Below are positions 1 through 8,908 of a stretch of 64,000 bases of DNA, one piece after another; positions within the stretch are counted from its first letter, which is position 1; each line of letters starts with the position of its first letter. Source of the DNA: Flavobacterium chilense (GTDB lineage Bacteria > Bacteroidota > Bacteroidia > Flavobacteriales > Flavobacteriaceae); contig NZ_LSYT01000002.1 of NCBI RefSeq assembly GCF_001602525.1, positions 868,001-932,000 of the forward strand. Reading direction: 5' to 3'. Under the pieces are notes generated by a model. The model was not told where the DNA came from and ran no database searches. It saw nothing but the letters and a program-made list of their open reading frames with translations. The translations under genes and the position numbers were made by a program.

Positions 1-942
1 GTTATGGTAAATAACTATGACTGGATGAAAGAATTCTCGTTTATTGATTTTGCTCGTGAAGTTGGAAAACGTATCACAGTAAATTATATGATGGCGAAGG
101 ATTCTGTTAAAAAGAGATTTGCCGGAGAAGGCGAAGGAATGTCTTTTACAGAGTTTACTTATCAGTTAATCCAAGGATACGATTTTTATCATTTATATAA
201 AAACAACAATTGCGTTTTGCAAATGGGTGGTTCTGACCAATGGGGAAATATTACCACAGGTACGGAATTAGTTCGCAGAATGGGTGGTGAGAGCGCAAAA
301 GCTTTTGCCTTAACAACGCCATTAATTACAAAAGCAGACGGATCTAAATTCGGGAAATCTGAAGGAGGAAATGTTTGGTTGGATGCTGATAAAACTTCAG
401 TATATAAATTTTACCAGTTTTGGGTAAATGCTACAGATGCAGATGCTGAGAAATATATCAAAATCTTTACTTTTTTAGATAAAGATACAATCGAAGCTTT
501 AATTGCAGAACATCAGACTGCTCCGCATCTAAGGGTTTTACAGAAAAAATTGGCTGAAGAAATTACAGTATTTGTTCACAGTAGAGAAGAGTTAGAAAAA
601 GCTATTCAGGCTTCGAATATTTTATTTGGAAACTCGACTGCCGAAGATTTGAAACAATTGGATGAAGCTACATTTTTAGAGGTTTTTGACGGAGTTCCGC
701 AAGCCGAAATCGCAAAAGCAGATCTGGAAAACGGATTGGATATTATTACTGTTTTAAACGAAAAAACAGGTTTTTTTAAATCTAACGGAGAAGCGAGACG
801 TGCTTTAACAGCAAACTCAATTTCGGTTAACAGAGAAAAAATCAAAGAAGATTTTGTTTTAACAGCAAATGATTTAATCAATAATCAGTTTGTGTTGTTG
901 CAAAGTGGAAAGAAAAATTATTTTGTGATAAGAGTGGTTTAA
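1..942 (+). CDS. tyrS: Tyrosyl-tRNA synthetase, 3' part
   Basis: Charges tRNA-Tyr with tyrosine in the cytoplasm. The open frame continues off the left edge, so the N-terminal HIGH region is missing and about 313 residues are visible. Class I features seen are the tyrosine-site segment [10 protein letters not shown], the KFGKS form of the KMSKS loop (nt about 343-360), and a C-terminal S4-like RNA-binding segment containing NGEARRAL. A hairpin terminator follows at 1011-1046. Identification is firm from these motifs. Confidence 0.96.
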   Translation, partial: VMVNNYDWMKEFSFIDFAREVGKRITVNYMMAKDSVKKRFAGEGEGMSFTEFTYQLIQGYDFYHLYKNNNCVLQMGGSDQWGNITTGTELVRRMGGESAKAFALTTPLITKADGSKFGKSEGGNVWLDADKTSVYKFYQFWVNATDADAEKYIKIFTFLDKDTIEALIAEHQTAPHLRVLQKKLAEEITVFVHSREELEKAIQASNILFGNSTAEDLKQLDEATFLEVFDGVPQAEIAKADLENGLDIITVLNEKTGFFKSNGEARRALTANSISVNREKIKEDFVLTANDLINNQFVLLQSGKKNYFVIRVV

Positions 943-1010
943 AAGGTTTAACTGTTTAATCGGTTAATTGTTTAATCGATCTGTCAGAATCTTTTAAATT
1001 AAATATATAA

Positions 1011-1046
1011 ATCCCAATGTTCGAAAAGAATGTTGGGATTTTTTAT
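1011..1046 (+). terminator. Rho-independent terminator of tyrS
   Basis: Inverted arms ATCCCAA (1011-1017) and TTGGGAT (1033-1039) are followed directly by a T tract. It lies about 70 bp after the tyrS stop. Confidence 0.75.
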
Positions 1047-1074
1047 TGAAAAAAAATCATTCCACAGGAATGTT

Positions 1075-1130
1075 TTGTTGGTAGAATTAAAATTTGGTTT
1101 GTAGTCATACGTTCCGTAGGAACGTTTGAT
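1075..1130. repeat. Dispersed TTCCGTAGGAA-type hairpin repeat
   Basis: Two related short palindromes lie about 50 bp apart, ATTCCACAGGAAT and CGTTCCGTAGGAACG, separated by TTGGTAGAAT. From general knowledge this pattern resembles non-coding palindromic repeats found in Flavobacteriia. The rest of the 943-1195 gap holds the tyrS terminator and imperfect GTTTAATCG/CGATTAAAC repeats, with no gene seen. Confidence 0.5.
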
Positions 1131-1195
1131 TAATGCAGTGAATTAACGATAGCCATATTATCGATTAAAAGATTAGCCAAATGAACGATTAAACA

Positions 1196-2176
1196 TTAAA
1201 GAACCATCAGATTACACCCACGAATATCAGAATTATCAAAACGTCCCAATACCTCGAAAGAGTTGTTGGGATTTTTTTTGCCTAAATCCTGCGTGGCGAT
1301 AAAAGAACAGGAATTGATATTGGCTAAATCAATAACATTGATTCCACCTGTTTTTCCGTCTTTTACATAAGTTAATGCATCTTCCGGATCACGAACTAAA
1401 ATATGCATCCAGGACGGACATTCAAATACGCCTTCACCCAAAGAGTAGGCTTGCGCCAAAAGTTCAGTCATTCCGTATTCGGAGTGAATTGAATTTACAC
1501 CAAAACCTTTGCAAAGCAGTTCGTGCAATTCTTCACGAATCATTTCTTTTCGTTTGCCTTTCATACCTCCCGTTTCCATAATAATGGTATTCTGAAGCTG
1601 AAATTGATGTTTTTCGATCAGGTCTAATAAAGCGTATGTGACCCCAATTAAAATTACATTTTGACCGGATTCATCTAATTCGGTCAGTTTTTTAATTAAG
1701 TCGTCGTGATTGTGTAAATAAAAGCCACTTTCAGGCTGATTTGAGAGTTTTATTAAGTCTTCGACCATGTAAATAAGCGAAGATCCCTCTCGTTCCAGAT
1801 AAGACGGCAAAAGGGCTAAAACAACATAATCTTCGATATTACCGTAAAATTGAGAAAACCCGTTACGGTAACTCTCTTCATACAATGAAACATCAGTTAC
1901 GATATGCCTGCTGGTAATCATTCCGGTAGTGCCACTGCTGGTAAAAGTTACCTGGGCAGGATTAGTATTTGAAACAACATTATGACTTTTGAAAAACTGA
2001 ATAGGTAAAAACGGAATTTGTTCCAGTGATTTTACCTGTTGCGGATTTACTTTCAAAAAATCACAAAAGTCACGATATACGGGATTATTCTCATGCTGAA
2101 AACGAAACACTTTTAAAGCTATTTTTTCAAATTGTTTCTGACTCGAAATCGTAAATATATCGTTGGCTGTGATCAA
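1196..2176 (-). CDS. LuxE/PaaK-type acyltransferase (acyl-protein synthetase family)
   Basis: A 326-residue protein resembling the LuxE branch of the adenylate-forming (ANL) superfamily, which activates a carboxylic acid with ATP and passes the acyl group on. The phosphate-binding loop TFTSSGTTGMITSRH lies near residue 80 and an ESGF..SEYGMTELL-type segment in the C-terminal half. The length is shorter than PaaK CoA ligases (about 430) and close to LuxE proteins. It stands alone between tyrS and the T9SS genes. Substrate unknown; Bacteroidota homologues are often left as generic acyltransferases. Confidence 0.75.
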   Translation of the reverse strand: MITANDIFTISSQKQFEKIALKVFRFQHENNPVYRDFCDFLKVNPQQVKSLEQIPFLPIQFFKSHNVVSNTNPAQVTFTSSGTTGMITSRHIVTDVSLYEESYRNGFSQFYGNIEDYVVLALLPSYLEREGSSLIYMVEDLIKLSNQPESGFYLHNHDDLIKKLTELDESGQNVILIGVTYALLDLIEKHQFQLQNTIIMETGGMKGKRKEMIREELHELLCKGFGVNSIHSEYGMTELLAQAYSLGEGVFECPSWMHILVRDPEDALTYVKDGKTGGINVIDLANINSCSFIATQDLGKKNPNNSFEVLGRFDNSDIRGCNLMVL

Positions 2177-2293
2177 AACTTTTTTTGTGCAAAGGTAAGT
2201 ATAATTGTAAATAGTTTTAAATTTTCAATTCTGGTTTTCAGTCAAGATCATTAGAGGTTTTAAAAACTTATGATGATATTGCGGCTATAAACT

Positions 2294-2321
2294 AAAAAAA
2301 AGCTCCAATTTGAGCTTTTTT
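2294..2321 (-). terminator. Terminator of the minimal T9SS protein gene
   Basis: Stem AGCTC (2301-2305) / GAGCT (2312-2316) is flanked by A and T runs and lies just past the stop codon at 2328. It is likely bidirectional. Confidence 0.65.
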
Positions 2322-2327
2322 TATATT

Positions 2328-2666
2328 TTATCGAATGATAAGTTTTCGGGTTGCTGATGCATTATCTTCGCTTATTTTGATGATATAAACACCTGGAACT
2401 AGATCTGAGACGTTCAATTCTCTCGAACTGATATGTGTCTGAAGTACTTTTTTTCCTAAAACATCAAAAATAATGATCTCTTTTTCAGAGTCATTTTTAG
2501 ATGAAATATATACTTTTCCACTAGTAACGGGATTAGGGTACAAGCTTAGACCCTCAATGGTAGTGCCCTCTTGAGGTTTTGGTAATTGTTTACTGTCTTG
2601 TGCTGAAACACTCAGAGTAAAGAAAAAAGCCAATAAAAAAGTAATATAAAAGTAGTTTTTTGCCAT
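2328..2666 (-). CDS. Minimal T9SS type A sorting-domain protein
   Basis: A 112-residue protein made of almost nothing but an export signal and a type IX secretion signal. ATG at 2666 is chosen over an in-frame ATG 30 bp upstream because it starts directly with the signal peptide (MAKNYFYITFLLAFFFTL...SAQ). A linker of about 20 residues follows, then a por-secretion-type CTD opening with LSLYPNPVTSGKVYI and ending TRKLIIR. There is no room for a separate functional domain. It may be a small cell-surface protein or a relic of a larger T9SS cargo gene. Confidence 0.8.
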   Translation of the reverse strand: MAKNYFYITFLLAFFFTLSVSAQDSKQLPKPQEGTTIEGLSLYPNPVTSGKVYISSKNDSEKEIIIFDVLGKKVLQTHISSRELNVSDLVPGVYIIKISEDNASATRKLIIR

Positions 2667-2721
2667 CGCATTAATTTGATTACCGTAAATATACAAAAAA
2701 AATTACAAAAATTACGCCAAA

Positions 2722-2750
2722 AAAAAACATCCTAATAATTTAGGATGTTT
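2722..2750 (-). terminator. Terminator of the surface lipoprotein gene
   Basis: Stem ACATCCTAA (2727-2735) / TTAGGATGT (2740-2748) has a T tract in minus-strand orientation, 35 bp past the lipoprotein stop codon. Confidence 0.75.
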
Positions 2751-2783
2751 TTAACATTTTATGTTTGAAATATGATTTTCAAA

Positions 2784-3980
2784 TTATTTGATCAAGTTTA
2801 CACCATCAACTGTTGCCCAAGCACCAGGAGTTAATGTAGCTCCAGTAGCAGTAGTACTAGTTGACCAGTTTGTTGCAGGAATAAAGCTAGCTGCAGATAA
2901 TGTAAAAGTAGCCTGTCCTGAAATGAAAGTAATAGGAGAGTTAGTAATTTTTACGTTGTTTAATTTGATTTTTCCACCAGCAACTTGGTGATCGTAAGTA
3001 ACTTTATCTAGTATTTGTAATACACCACCATTAAATGCTGTAGGTGTAGTTTGACTAACATAACCATCGATTACGATATTGCTGTAGTCTCCATTTCCTT
3101 CTTTTTTAAATTGAATAGCATCCAATTGAATTTCTTTTTGTTCTTCTGTAACTGTACCTGCAGCTCTTTTTAGAGTGATATTAGTTACTTTTGGAAAAAA
3201 TGCATTGTCATTTGAAGAAGCTTCAATTTCCATACCATAGTTTCCTTTGTCAATTTGGTAAGCATACCAGTTTGTATTTGCTTGACCTTGCCATCCATCT
3301 TGCCAGTCAAATGAATCATCATAGTTACCATAAGAAATAGCATTAGTCATACTTACAGTTCCTCCGAAGAATTCGAATCCGTCATCAGCACCTTTGTAAG
3401 ATACTAAGTGATCTAAAGTTGTTCCTGAACCTACTGAGTAAAAAGTAAAACCATTATTTTCTTTTTGACCGTCAGCTAATTTTGAACCTGCGTATTCCAC
3501 TCTTGTATACACTAATGATCCACCATTATGAGTAGGATTTGCACCTCCGTAAGTTATGTTATTTCCGTCTTCAGAAGTCGAAGTCGATCCTCCACCAGCT
3601 ACTTTTACAGGAGCATCACCATACATAATGATTCCTCCCCAAGATCCTGGAACTTTTGATTTTTCTGTGAATACTACTGGTTGGTCAGCAGTACCTTTTG
3701 TAATTAATTTTCCGCCTTTTAAAACAACTAATGCGTTGTCTCCATTAGCTTTATCGATAGTAATTGTTGATCCTGCTTCAAAAGTTACAGTTACACCATC
3801 GTTGATTTTTACAATACCTTTTAAAGTGTAGTTACCAAAAGCATAAGTTTTGTTTGCAGTGATTGGACCAGTGATTTCGCCTGTTGCAGGTGTAGGTGCA
3901 GGAGTTGGATTATCACTACTTGAGCAAGAATTTAAAAATAATCCTGTAGCAAGTGCTAAAGCAAAAAGTTTAGTTTTCAT
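2784..3980 (-). CDS. Putative surface lipoprotein with Pho-box-like promoter
   Basis: A 398-residue predicted lipoprotein of unknown function. ATG at 3980 begins the signal MKTKLFALALATGLFLNSC with lipobox LNSC. An upstream in-frame start at 4013 would lie on the -7 promoter element and is rejected. After an SSSDNPTPAPTP linker the body is rich in Gly/Asn and short beta-strand-like repeats (for example LVVLKGGKLITKGTADQPVVF), which suggests a right-handed beta-helix or similar repeat fold; this is inference. The promoter matches those of the next two minus-strand genes and the porin. I infer a phosphate-regulated cell-surface role; the substrate is unknown. Confidence 0.75.
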   Translation of the reverse strand: MKTKLFALALATGLFLNSCSSSDNPTPAPTPATGEITGPITANKTYAFGNYTLKGIVKINDGVTVTFEAGSTITIDKANGDNALVVLKGGKLITKGTADQPVVFTEKSKVPGSWGGIIMYGDAPVKVAGGGSTSTSEDGNNITYGGANPTHNGGSLVYTRVEYAGSKLADGQKENNGFTFYSVGSGTTLDHLVSYKGADDGFEFFGGTVSMTNAISYGNYDDSFDWQDGWQGQANTNWYAYQIDKGNYGMEIEASSNDNAFFPKVTNITLKRAAGTVTEEQKEIQLDAIQFKKEGNGDYSNIVIDGYVSQTTPTAFNGGVLQILDKVTYDHQVAGGKIKLNNVKITNSPITFISGQATFTLSAASFIPATNWSTSTTATGATLTPGAWATVDGVNLIK

Positions 3981-4010
3981 AGTTGTGTTATTATGTGTTT
4001 TTATTTTTGT

Positions 4011-4065
4011 CAAAAATAGAACGGAAATCTTTTTCGGGTGTTACCTGAATATTACATTACGGTTA
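4011..4065 (-). promoter_or_regulatory. Pho-box-like promoter of the lipoprotein gene
   Basis: Read on the minus strand, TAACC (4061-4065), TAATA (4050-4054) and TAACA (4039-4043) repeat with exact 11-bp spacing. Twenty bases later comes TATTTTTG (4011-4018), a perfect TAnnTTTG -7 element. The same layout occurs at 5693-5747, 8705-8748 and 10953-11018. Confidence 0.7.
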
Positions 4066-4123
4066 CCAAAAACAAACTAAAATGTGAAGAAAATGTTAAG
4101 AGATTTTTTACAATAGTTTATAA

Positions 4124-4157
4124 ATAAAAAAAAGCTCCAAATAACGTTCGGAGCTTT
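4124..4157 (-). terminator. Terminator of the Ig-like T9SS gene
   Basis: AAAGCTCC (4131-4138) pairs with GGAGCTTT (4150-4157), with a T run on the minus strand. It lies 20 bp past the stop codon at 4179. Confidence 0.75.
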
Positions 4158-4178
4158 GATTTTAAATGATTTATAATT

Positions 4179-5669
4179 TTATTGGTATAAAATTTTCCCA
4201 GATTTAACTTCTTTATTATCAGATATAATTTTATAATAGTATATCCCTTTTGTATAGTTTGATGGGATATTCCATTTTATGATTTGATTGGGAGTAATAG
4301 TGCCTTTAAAAACAGATTGAGCATTTCTTAATCCTTCAGAATAAACAATTATTTCTATTTCCTGGTTGCTGGAAAAACTCGTTGTGAAATTTACAGCGTC
4401 TGATGTAGGGTTTGGATAAACAGTAGATGCTACCGTATTTTGTTTGTTCAAAGCTGTAACTGTAAGCGCACTAAGATCTAATTTATTACTCATCGAAGAT
4501 ATTCCAGCTGTTACTATTCTCATTAATTTTGTTGAATTATCATAGATGGGGTGAGAAGTTAAATCCAGGTCTTTGGTAGTTTCGTCCAATTCTATATAAC
4601 TTCCTGGAGGAAGTAGTACCCAAGAATATGTATAATCCCCCATTCCTCCTGTAGGTATGCTTCCCGTTACGTAGCGACCATTAATTGAAATAGTGTTGTT
4701 TTGTATATCAGCAATATGTGGTATATCGACATAATTACTAAATGAACGCTGATTTCCTGAGTATACTATCCTTCCCAGCTTAAAATTATGAGTTGATCTT
4801 CGATAATTATCGAAAACAGGTGCTGAAAAATTTGTACTTGCAGTTGTAATTTCAGTTAAATCTCTCGATTCTCCATCTTCATCAATTACAAACCAAATAT
4901 AAGTATAAGAATTTTGACCTAAACCTCCTGTAAGTAGAGGATTGCCATTAATCCATATCCCATCTATGGTGATCGTATTGTTTTCTATCAGAGGTGCAGG
5001 AATAGTTGTAATTGTTACTTCATTACTTGTGCTTGTTAAACCAGCTGATGAAACATTTCGTCGATATGATTTTGTTGAAGTAAGAATGCCTGGTGAATAA
5101 TTGATGCCGTTGGCACCTGATATAACAGTCCATGAACCGCTTACAGGTTTTTCCTGCCATGAATAAGTAAAAGTTCCACTACCACCAGACGGAGTAGCTC
5201 CGGTTATTGTATTTACAGCCTGTCCTTCATAAATGGTTTGATTTCCTGAAATGATATTATTACTTATTGGAGCGGAAGGCTTATAATTAACAGTAATTTT
5301 AATCATTTTAGATTCTTCTTGAAAACAGCTGCCATTGGTGGAAAATTTATAAGCAATCTGAGTGTTGGTTGTCACTGTTTTTTTAAACTTGTATCTTATG
5401 GTAGTACTTTGCCCCGGTGTTAATATACTCCCATTTGTATAGCTTGTAGAAAAAATACCATCATTATTAGCACATGATTGTAATGCATTAAGGAATACTG
5501 GATCGCTAGTGCTTCCATAACAATTAACCAATACGTCAACGGTTCCTTCTACTCCAGAATTAACATCAATAGTTTTTGACATAGGACTGTAGGTAACATA
5601 ATTTTGAGAAAATCCAATCTCTGCCAAAAAAAGCAGAGACATCATAAATAGTAATTTTACATTTTTCAT
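4179..5669 (-). CDS. T9SS type A exported protein with Ig-like repeats
   Basis: A 496-residue secreted protein. It has a signal peptide of about 21 residues ending ...IGFSQ and a C-terminal T9SS sorting domain starting VYPNPTSDAVNFT and ending KSGKILYQ. Between them are tandem segments of the form 'G.sGtytYsW' (SGGSGTFTYSWQEKP, GGLGQNSYTYIWFV, GGMGDYTYSWVLL), typical of SprB-like or Ig-like repeats. No catalytic motif was seen. It has its own terminators and its own Pho-box-like promoter, so it is probably a single-gene unit of the same regulon as its neighbours. Function unknown; likely cell-surface or released. Confidence 0.8.
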   Translation of the reverse strand: MKNVKLLFMMSLLFLAEIGFSQNYVTYSPMSKTIDVNSGVEGTVDVLVNCYGSTSDPVFLNALQSCANNDGIFSTSYTNGSILTPGQSTTIRYKFKKTVTTNTQIAYKFSTNGSCFQEESKMIKITVNYKPSAPISNNIISGNQTIYEGQAVNTITGATPSGGSGTFTYSWQEKPVSGSWTVISGANGINYSPGILTSTKSYRRNVSSAGLTSTSNEVTITTIPAPLIENNTITIDGIWINGNPLLTGGLGQNSYTYIWFVIDEDGESRDLTEITTASTNFSAPVFDNYRRSTHNFKLGRIVYSGNQRSFSNYVDIPHIADIQNNTISINGRYVTGSIPTGGMGDYTYSWVLLPPGSYIELDETTKDLDLTSHPIYDNSTKLMRIVTAGISSMSNKLDLSALTVTALNKQNTVASTVYPNPTSDAVNFTTSFSSNQEIEIIVYSEGLRNAQSVFKGTITPNQIIKWNIPSNYTKGIYYYKIISDNKEVKSGKILYQ

Positions 5670-5692
5670 AAGTTGTTTTTTAAAATTCCAGA

Positions 5693-5747
5693 TAAAATTA
5701 GCAGGATAATTTCTACAACATGTTATGTAGGTATTACATTACAGTTA
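5693..5747 (-). promoter_or_regulatory. Pho-box-like promoter of the T9SS gene
   Basis: Minus-strand repeats TAACT (5743-5747), TAATA (5732-5736) and TAACA (5721-5725) have 11-bp spacing. A 20-base gap then leads to TAATTTTA (5693-5700), a near-consensus -7. The spacing is identical to the lipoprotein promoter. Confidence 0.7.
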
Positions 5748-5802
5748 TCTGAAAAATATTAAATTATCAGAAAAACGCTATGAATTTTTTTCAATTATGT
5801 AT

Positions 5803-5834
5803 AAATAAAAAAAGCTCCAGATATCTGGAGCTTT
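5803..5834 (-). terminator. Terminator of the TonB-dependent receptor gene
   Basis: Near-perfect palindrome AAAGCTCCAGATATCTGGAGC (last base omitted parts continue to 5834) followed by a T run on the minus strand, past the stop at 5861. Confidence 0.75.
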
Positions 5835-5860
5835 CATTTTTATATTTATTTGGATGGGTA

Positions 5861-8674
5861 CTAAAAAGTATATCCTAGTTTTAAAGAGAAACCAACTCCT
5901 TTTTTATAACTATTAGCCAATAATGATTCTTCAGCTACTTTTATAGTTCCATCGTTTCCAAATTCACGTTTTCTCCATGAATTTAAAATGTTATCGGCAG
6001 TGAATTTTACATCAAAGTGCTCAGAAAGTTTGCTTCCCCATACAAAATCCAATTGCTGTACAGGCAACTCATAGATGTTGTCTTGTCCATTGGTTCCTAC
6101 AGCATATATTCTTTTTCCAAAAACACCATAAACAAGAGACATAGTATTTGTCATGTCTTTTCCTAAATTAAATTCATATTTTAAATCTGAATTTACTAAC
6201 CAGTTTGATGCTCCCTGCAATGATCTTGATTGATGCGTTTCAATAGAAGGTTTTACAGTGATTATCCCGTCTTCATCGATAGATTCAAAAGTTGGGCTTA
6301 CAGTAACTTTTGATGACATCAAAGTAGCATTTAATCCCCATGAAAAATTATCTAAGTTTTCGCTGATTCTTTCTAACCCAACAAGTAATTCAGCTTCTAT
6401 TCCATATATGTTGGCACTTTCAGAATTTAGAAAAGTAGTAACTGTTCCTGTTGTTGCGTTTGAGATGAAAGTTTTTTCAATTGGGTTGATAAGGTGTTTC
6501 CCAAATATTCCAACAGCAATCATTTCTTTAGATGTTGGGAATAGCTCATATTTTAAGTCAGCATTGTAATTGTCGCTGTTTTTTAAAATTGAATTTCCTT
6601 GAGTTGAAGTTCCGTCAGCATTGATGAAAGATATTGGGAAAGCCTCCATGATAACTGGTTTGGTGTATGTTTTGCTTGCTGCAAAACGAATGTTAGCATT
6701 GTCAGTCAGTAAATACTTAAGATTTACTGATGGTAAAAAATAGGCATTATCATATTTTAATACTCTGAAAGGGGAATCAAAAGAACCTAATGTTCTGTAA
6801 TGAGTTTCCTTAAGAGTGCTTTCAAATCGAATTCCTGCGTTTACTTCAAGTTTCTCTCCAAATTTTAAAAACAAATTTGCATACCCTGCATTAGCTATTT
6901 CGTCAAGTTTAACTTTGTAAGTAGCATTAGAGTTTTCGCTAAAAGACATTTTATTAGCTAGAATGTCGTTGGTTATTTGAGTATCTATATTATTTATGCT
7001 TGAAGTAAAACCATCATTTCCGGTACTTGAAACAAAACGGTATGAAGATTCCATCTTAGATCCGCTGCCATTATATCCAACTGTTAATTTGTTTTGTTTG
7101 TCATTTTTCCCGAATTTCAAATTATATTCTGCTAATGCTGAATAAAAAGAATTACCATCGATAGTCAAATATTGACGCAGGAAATTATTTGCTCCATAAG
7201 AAGCGCTTATCATATCATCGCCTGTTTTAAGACCAGAGAAAAACTTTCTGTCTGGCTGCTCATATTTTGTAGTAGCAAATGAACCTCCAGCTTTAATAGT
7301 CTGGTTTTTGTCTTTGCTTATTGCGTATTCACCCAATAATTGGGCATTCAAATAATCACTTTTGTCTAATTGATTGGTACGGATAAATCCATTTTCAGCA
7401 GCTGTTCCTCCTGATACCCCGTACTGATCTTTTATAGAGTTTAAGTTAGTTCTGATGTATAATGTGTTGAACGATAACTTAAGCCTGTCATTGTTGTAGT
7501 TTAAACCAACTAATGCTGAGTTTGTGGTTTTGAAACGATAATCAGTGGTGATAAAATTGTTTACATACTTAGATCCGGTAGACTGTAAATCAATAGTTCT
7601 GTCAACCCCTTCTCTTATCGAAAAATTATTGTCGTAATTTATAGAAAGCAGGTACGAGAAAACTTGATTGTTACTTAAATTGAATTTCTCGGCATGCAAT
7701 AGGTTGATACTTGTATTTAAAGGGCTTTTAGTTTCATTTACATTAAAACCTTTATCGTTACTTACTGAGTTTAAAGCCTGGTCAGTTGTGTAAGTTTGTC
7801 TCGTTGCCTGATTGCCAAGAAAACCTGGTAATTCTCTGTCTTTACCATTAAATCCCAAAAAGCCTTTTGCTGTATCTGCATCATTTGATAATAAGAAATC
7901 TCTAAAGCTGTTTCCGGTTGTATAACCTGCTCCAACACTTATTTTTGTAATGCTTTTTGTTGGCTTTGAAGTTTGAATGTTGAAAGTACCTCCGGCAAAA
8001 TCACCATATATATTTGGATTAAATGTTTTGTACACATCAATTACTCCAACAATATTCGTTGGAAACAAATCCAAAGCAATAATTTTAGTGAATGGGCTGT
8101 TTGTTGGTGCAGCCAAATCATTAATCAATAAATTATTATATCGGTCTTCCAGTCCACGTACAAATATTCCACGGGAATCTACTTTAGTAATTCCGGTAAT
8201 TTTGGTTAAACCCTCTTCAACATCGCTAACCCCTTTTCTTGACATTTCTTGTGCACCAATACTTTGTTTGATAACAACAGCGTTTTTTTGATCAAGTAAC
8301 AAAGCAGTTTCTTTTTCTTTGTTCGCAGTAGATTTTACAACTACATCTTTTAGAGTAAAACTTCCTGAAGAAAGTACCTGGTTTACTGTAATAGTTTCGT
8401 TTGCTTTTACAGTTACTGGTTTCTCTACAGATTCATATCCAACGAAACTAAAAATAATAATGTATTTTCCCGGATTTACGCTCAACGAATATTTTCCGTC
8501 AATGTCAGTGTTCGCGCTTATGTTAGTCCCTTTTACTAAAACATTTGCGAAAGGTAGTGCCTGATTATTAGATTCTTTGTCGGTTAATACACCAGAAATC
8601 GTACCTTTGTTTTGCGCGACCGAAATCGTACAAATAAATAGTGTAATAATTAGAAATTTTAAATTGAATTTCAT
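5861..8674 (-). CDS. TonB-dependent outer-membrane receptor
   Basis: A 937-residue receptor for energy-dependent uptake across the outer membrane. In order: a 20-residue signal peptide (MKFNLKFLIITLFICTISVA), a carboxypeptidase-regulatory-like domain (about 24-110, GTISGVLTDKESNNQ... FVGYESVEKPV), a plug domain with VRGLEDRYNNLLINDLAAP near residue 180, then a long beta-barrel ending in KLGYTF. No SusD partner is adjacent, so it is not a SusCD pair. Its promoter carries 11-bp TAACA repeats and it sits next to the PhoB/PhoR-like genes. I infer induction under phosphate limitation and a phosphorus-containing ligand; the ligand is not shown by sequence. Confidence 0.88.
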   Translation of the reverse strand: MKFNLKFLIITLFICTISVAQNKGTISGVLTDKESNNQALPFANVLVKGTNISANTDIDGKYSLSVNPGKYIIIFSFVGYESVEKPVTVKANETITVNQVLSSGSFTLKDVVVKSTANKEKETALLLDQKNAVVIKQSIGAQEMSRKGVSDVEEGLTKITGITKVDSRGIFVRGLEDRYNNLLINDLAAPTNSPFTKIIALDLFPTNIVGVIDVYKTFNPNIYGDFAGGTFNIQTSKPTKSITKISVGAGYTTGNSFRDFLLSNDADTAKGFLGFNGKDRELPGFLGNQATRQTYTTDQALNSVSNDKGFNVNETKSPLNTSINLLHAEKFNLSNNQVFSYLLSINYDNNFSIREGVDRTIDLQSTGSKYVNNFITTDYRFKTTNSALVGLNYNNDRLKLSFNTLYIRTNLNSIKDQYGVSGGTAAENGFIRTNQLDKSDYLNAQLLGEYAISKDKNQTIKAGGSFATTKYEQPDRKFFSGLKTGDDMISASYGANNFLRQYLTIDGNSFYSALAEYNLKFGKNDKQNKLTVGYNGSGSKMESSYRFVSSTGNDGFTSSINNIDTQITNDILANKMSFSENSNATYKVKLDEIANAGYANLFLKFGEKLEVNAGIRFESTLKETHYRTLGSFDSPFRVLKYDNAYFLPSVNLKYLLTDNANIRFAASKTYTKPVIMEAFPISFINADGTSTQGNSILKNSDNYNADLKYELFPTSKEMIAVGIFGKHLINPIEKTFISNATTGTVTTFLNSESANIYGIEAELLVGLERISENLDNFSWGLNATLMSSKVTVSPTFESIDEDGIITVKPSIETHQSRSLQGASNWLVNSDLKYEFNLGKDMTNTMSLVYGVFGKRIYAVGTNGQDNIYELPVQQLDFVWGSKLSEHFDVKFTADNILNSWRKREFGNDGTIKVAEESLLANSYKKGVGFSLKLGYTF

Positions 8675-8704
8675 TTGTGTGTTGTGTTTGATTTATTTTT
8701 TGTG

Positions 8705-8748
8705 CAAAGAAAGAACCGCCTTGTAAAGTTCATGTTAGGCACTTGTTA
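8705..8748 (-). promoter_or_regulatory. Pho-box-like promoter of the TonB-dependent receptor
   Basis: On the minus strand, TAACA (8744-8748), TAACA (8733-8737) and a weaker TTACA (8722-8726) are spaced by 11 bp. TTTCTTTG (8705-8712) starts 20 bases after the second TAACA, the same geometry as the other three boxes. Confidence 0.68.
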
Positions 8749-8793
8749 TGTTTTTGTGTCCTATAGATTATCAAATTGTTACCAGATTAAATT

Positions 8794-8833
8794 ACCGTTA
8801 ACCGCAGTTTTTAACGGTTATTTTGTTAGTATA
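8794..8833 (+). promoter_or_regulatory. Inverted repeat and -7-like element upstream of the response regulator
   Basis: ACCGTTAA (8794-8801) and TTAACGGT (8811-8818) form a perfect 8-bp inverted repeat with a 9-base spacer. A few bases downstream lies TATATTTA, resembling a -7 element. It could be an operator for the response regulator gene. The 11-bp direct repeats of its likely targets are not clearly present here. Confidence 0.4.
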
Positions 8834-8908
8834 TTTACGCTGTGAAATAAAAAACATCGAATGTATAATCAAGAAAATTTGATGTAAAAATCTCAATTTT
8901 TGCTATTT

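Noticed and set aside
5861..8674. SusC of a SusCD polysaccharide-use locus
   Set aside because: There is no SusD-like lipoprotein neighbour, and the length and plug are those of a general TonB-dependent receptor.
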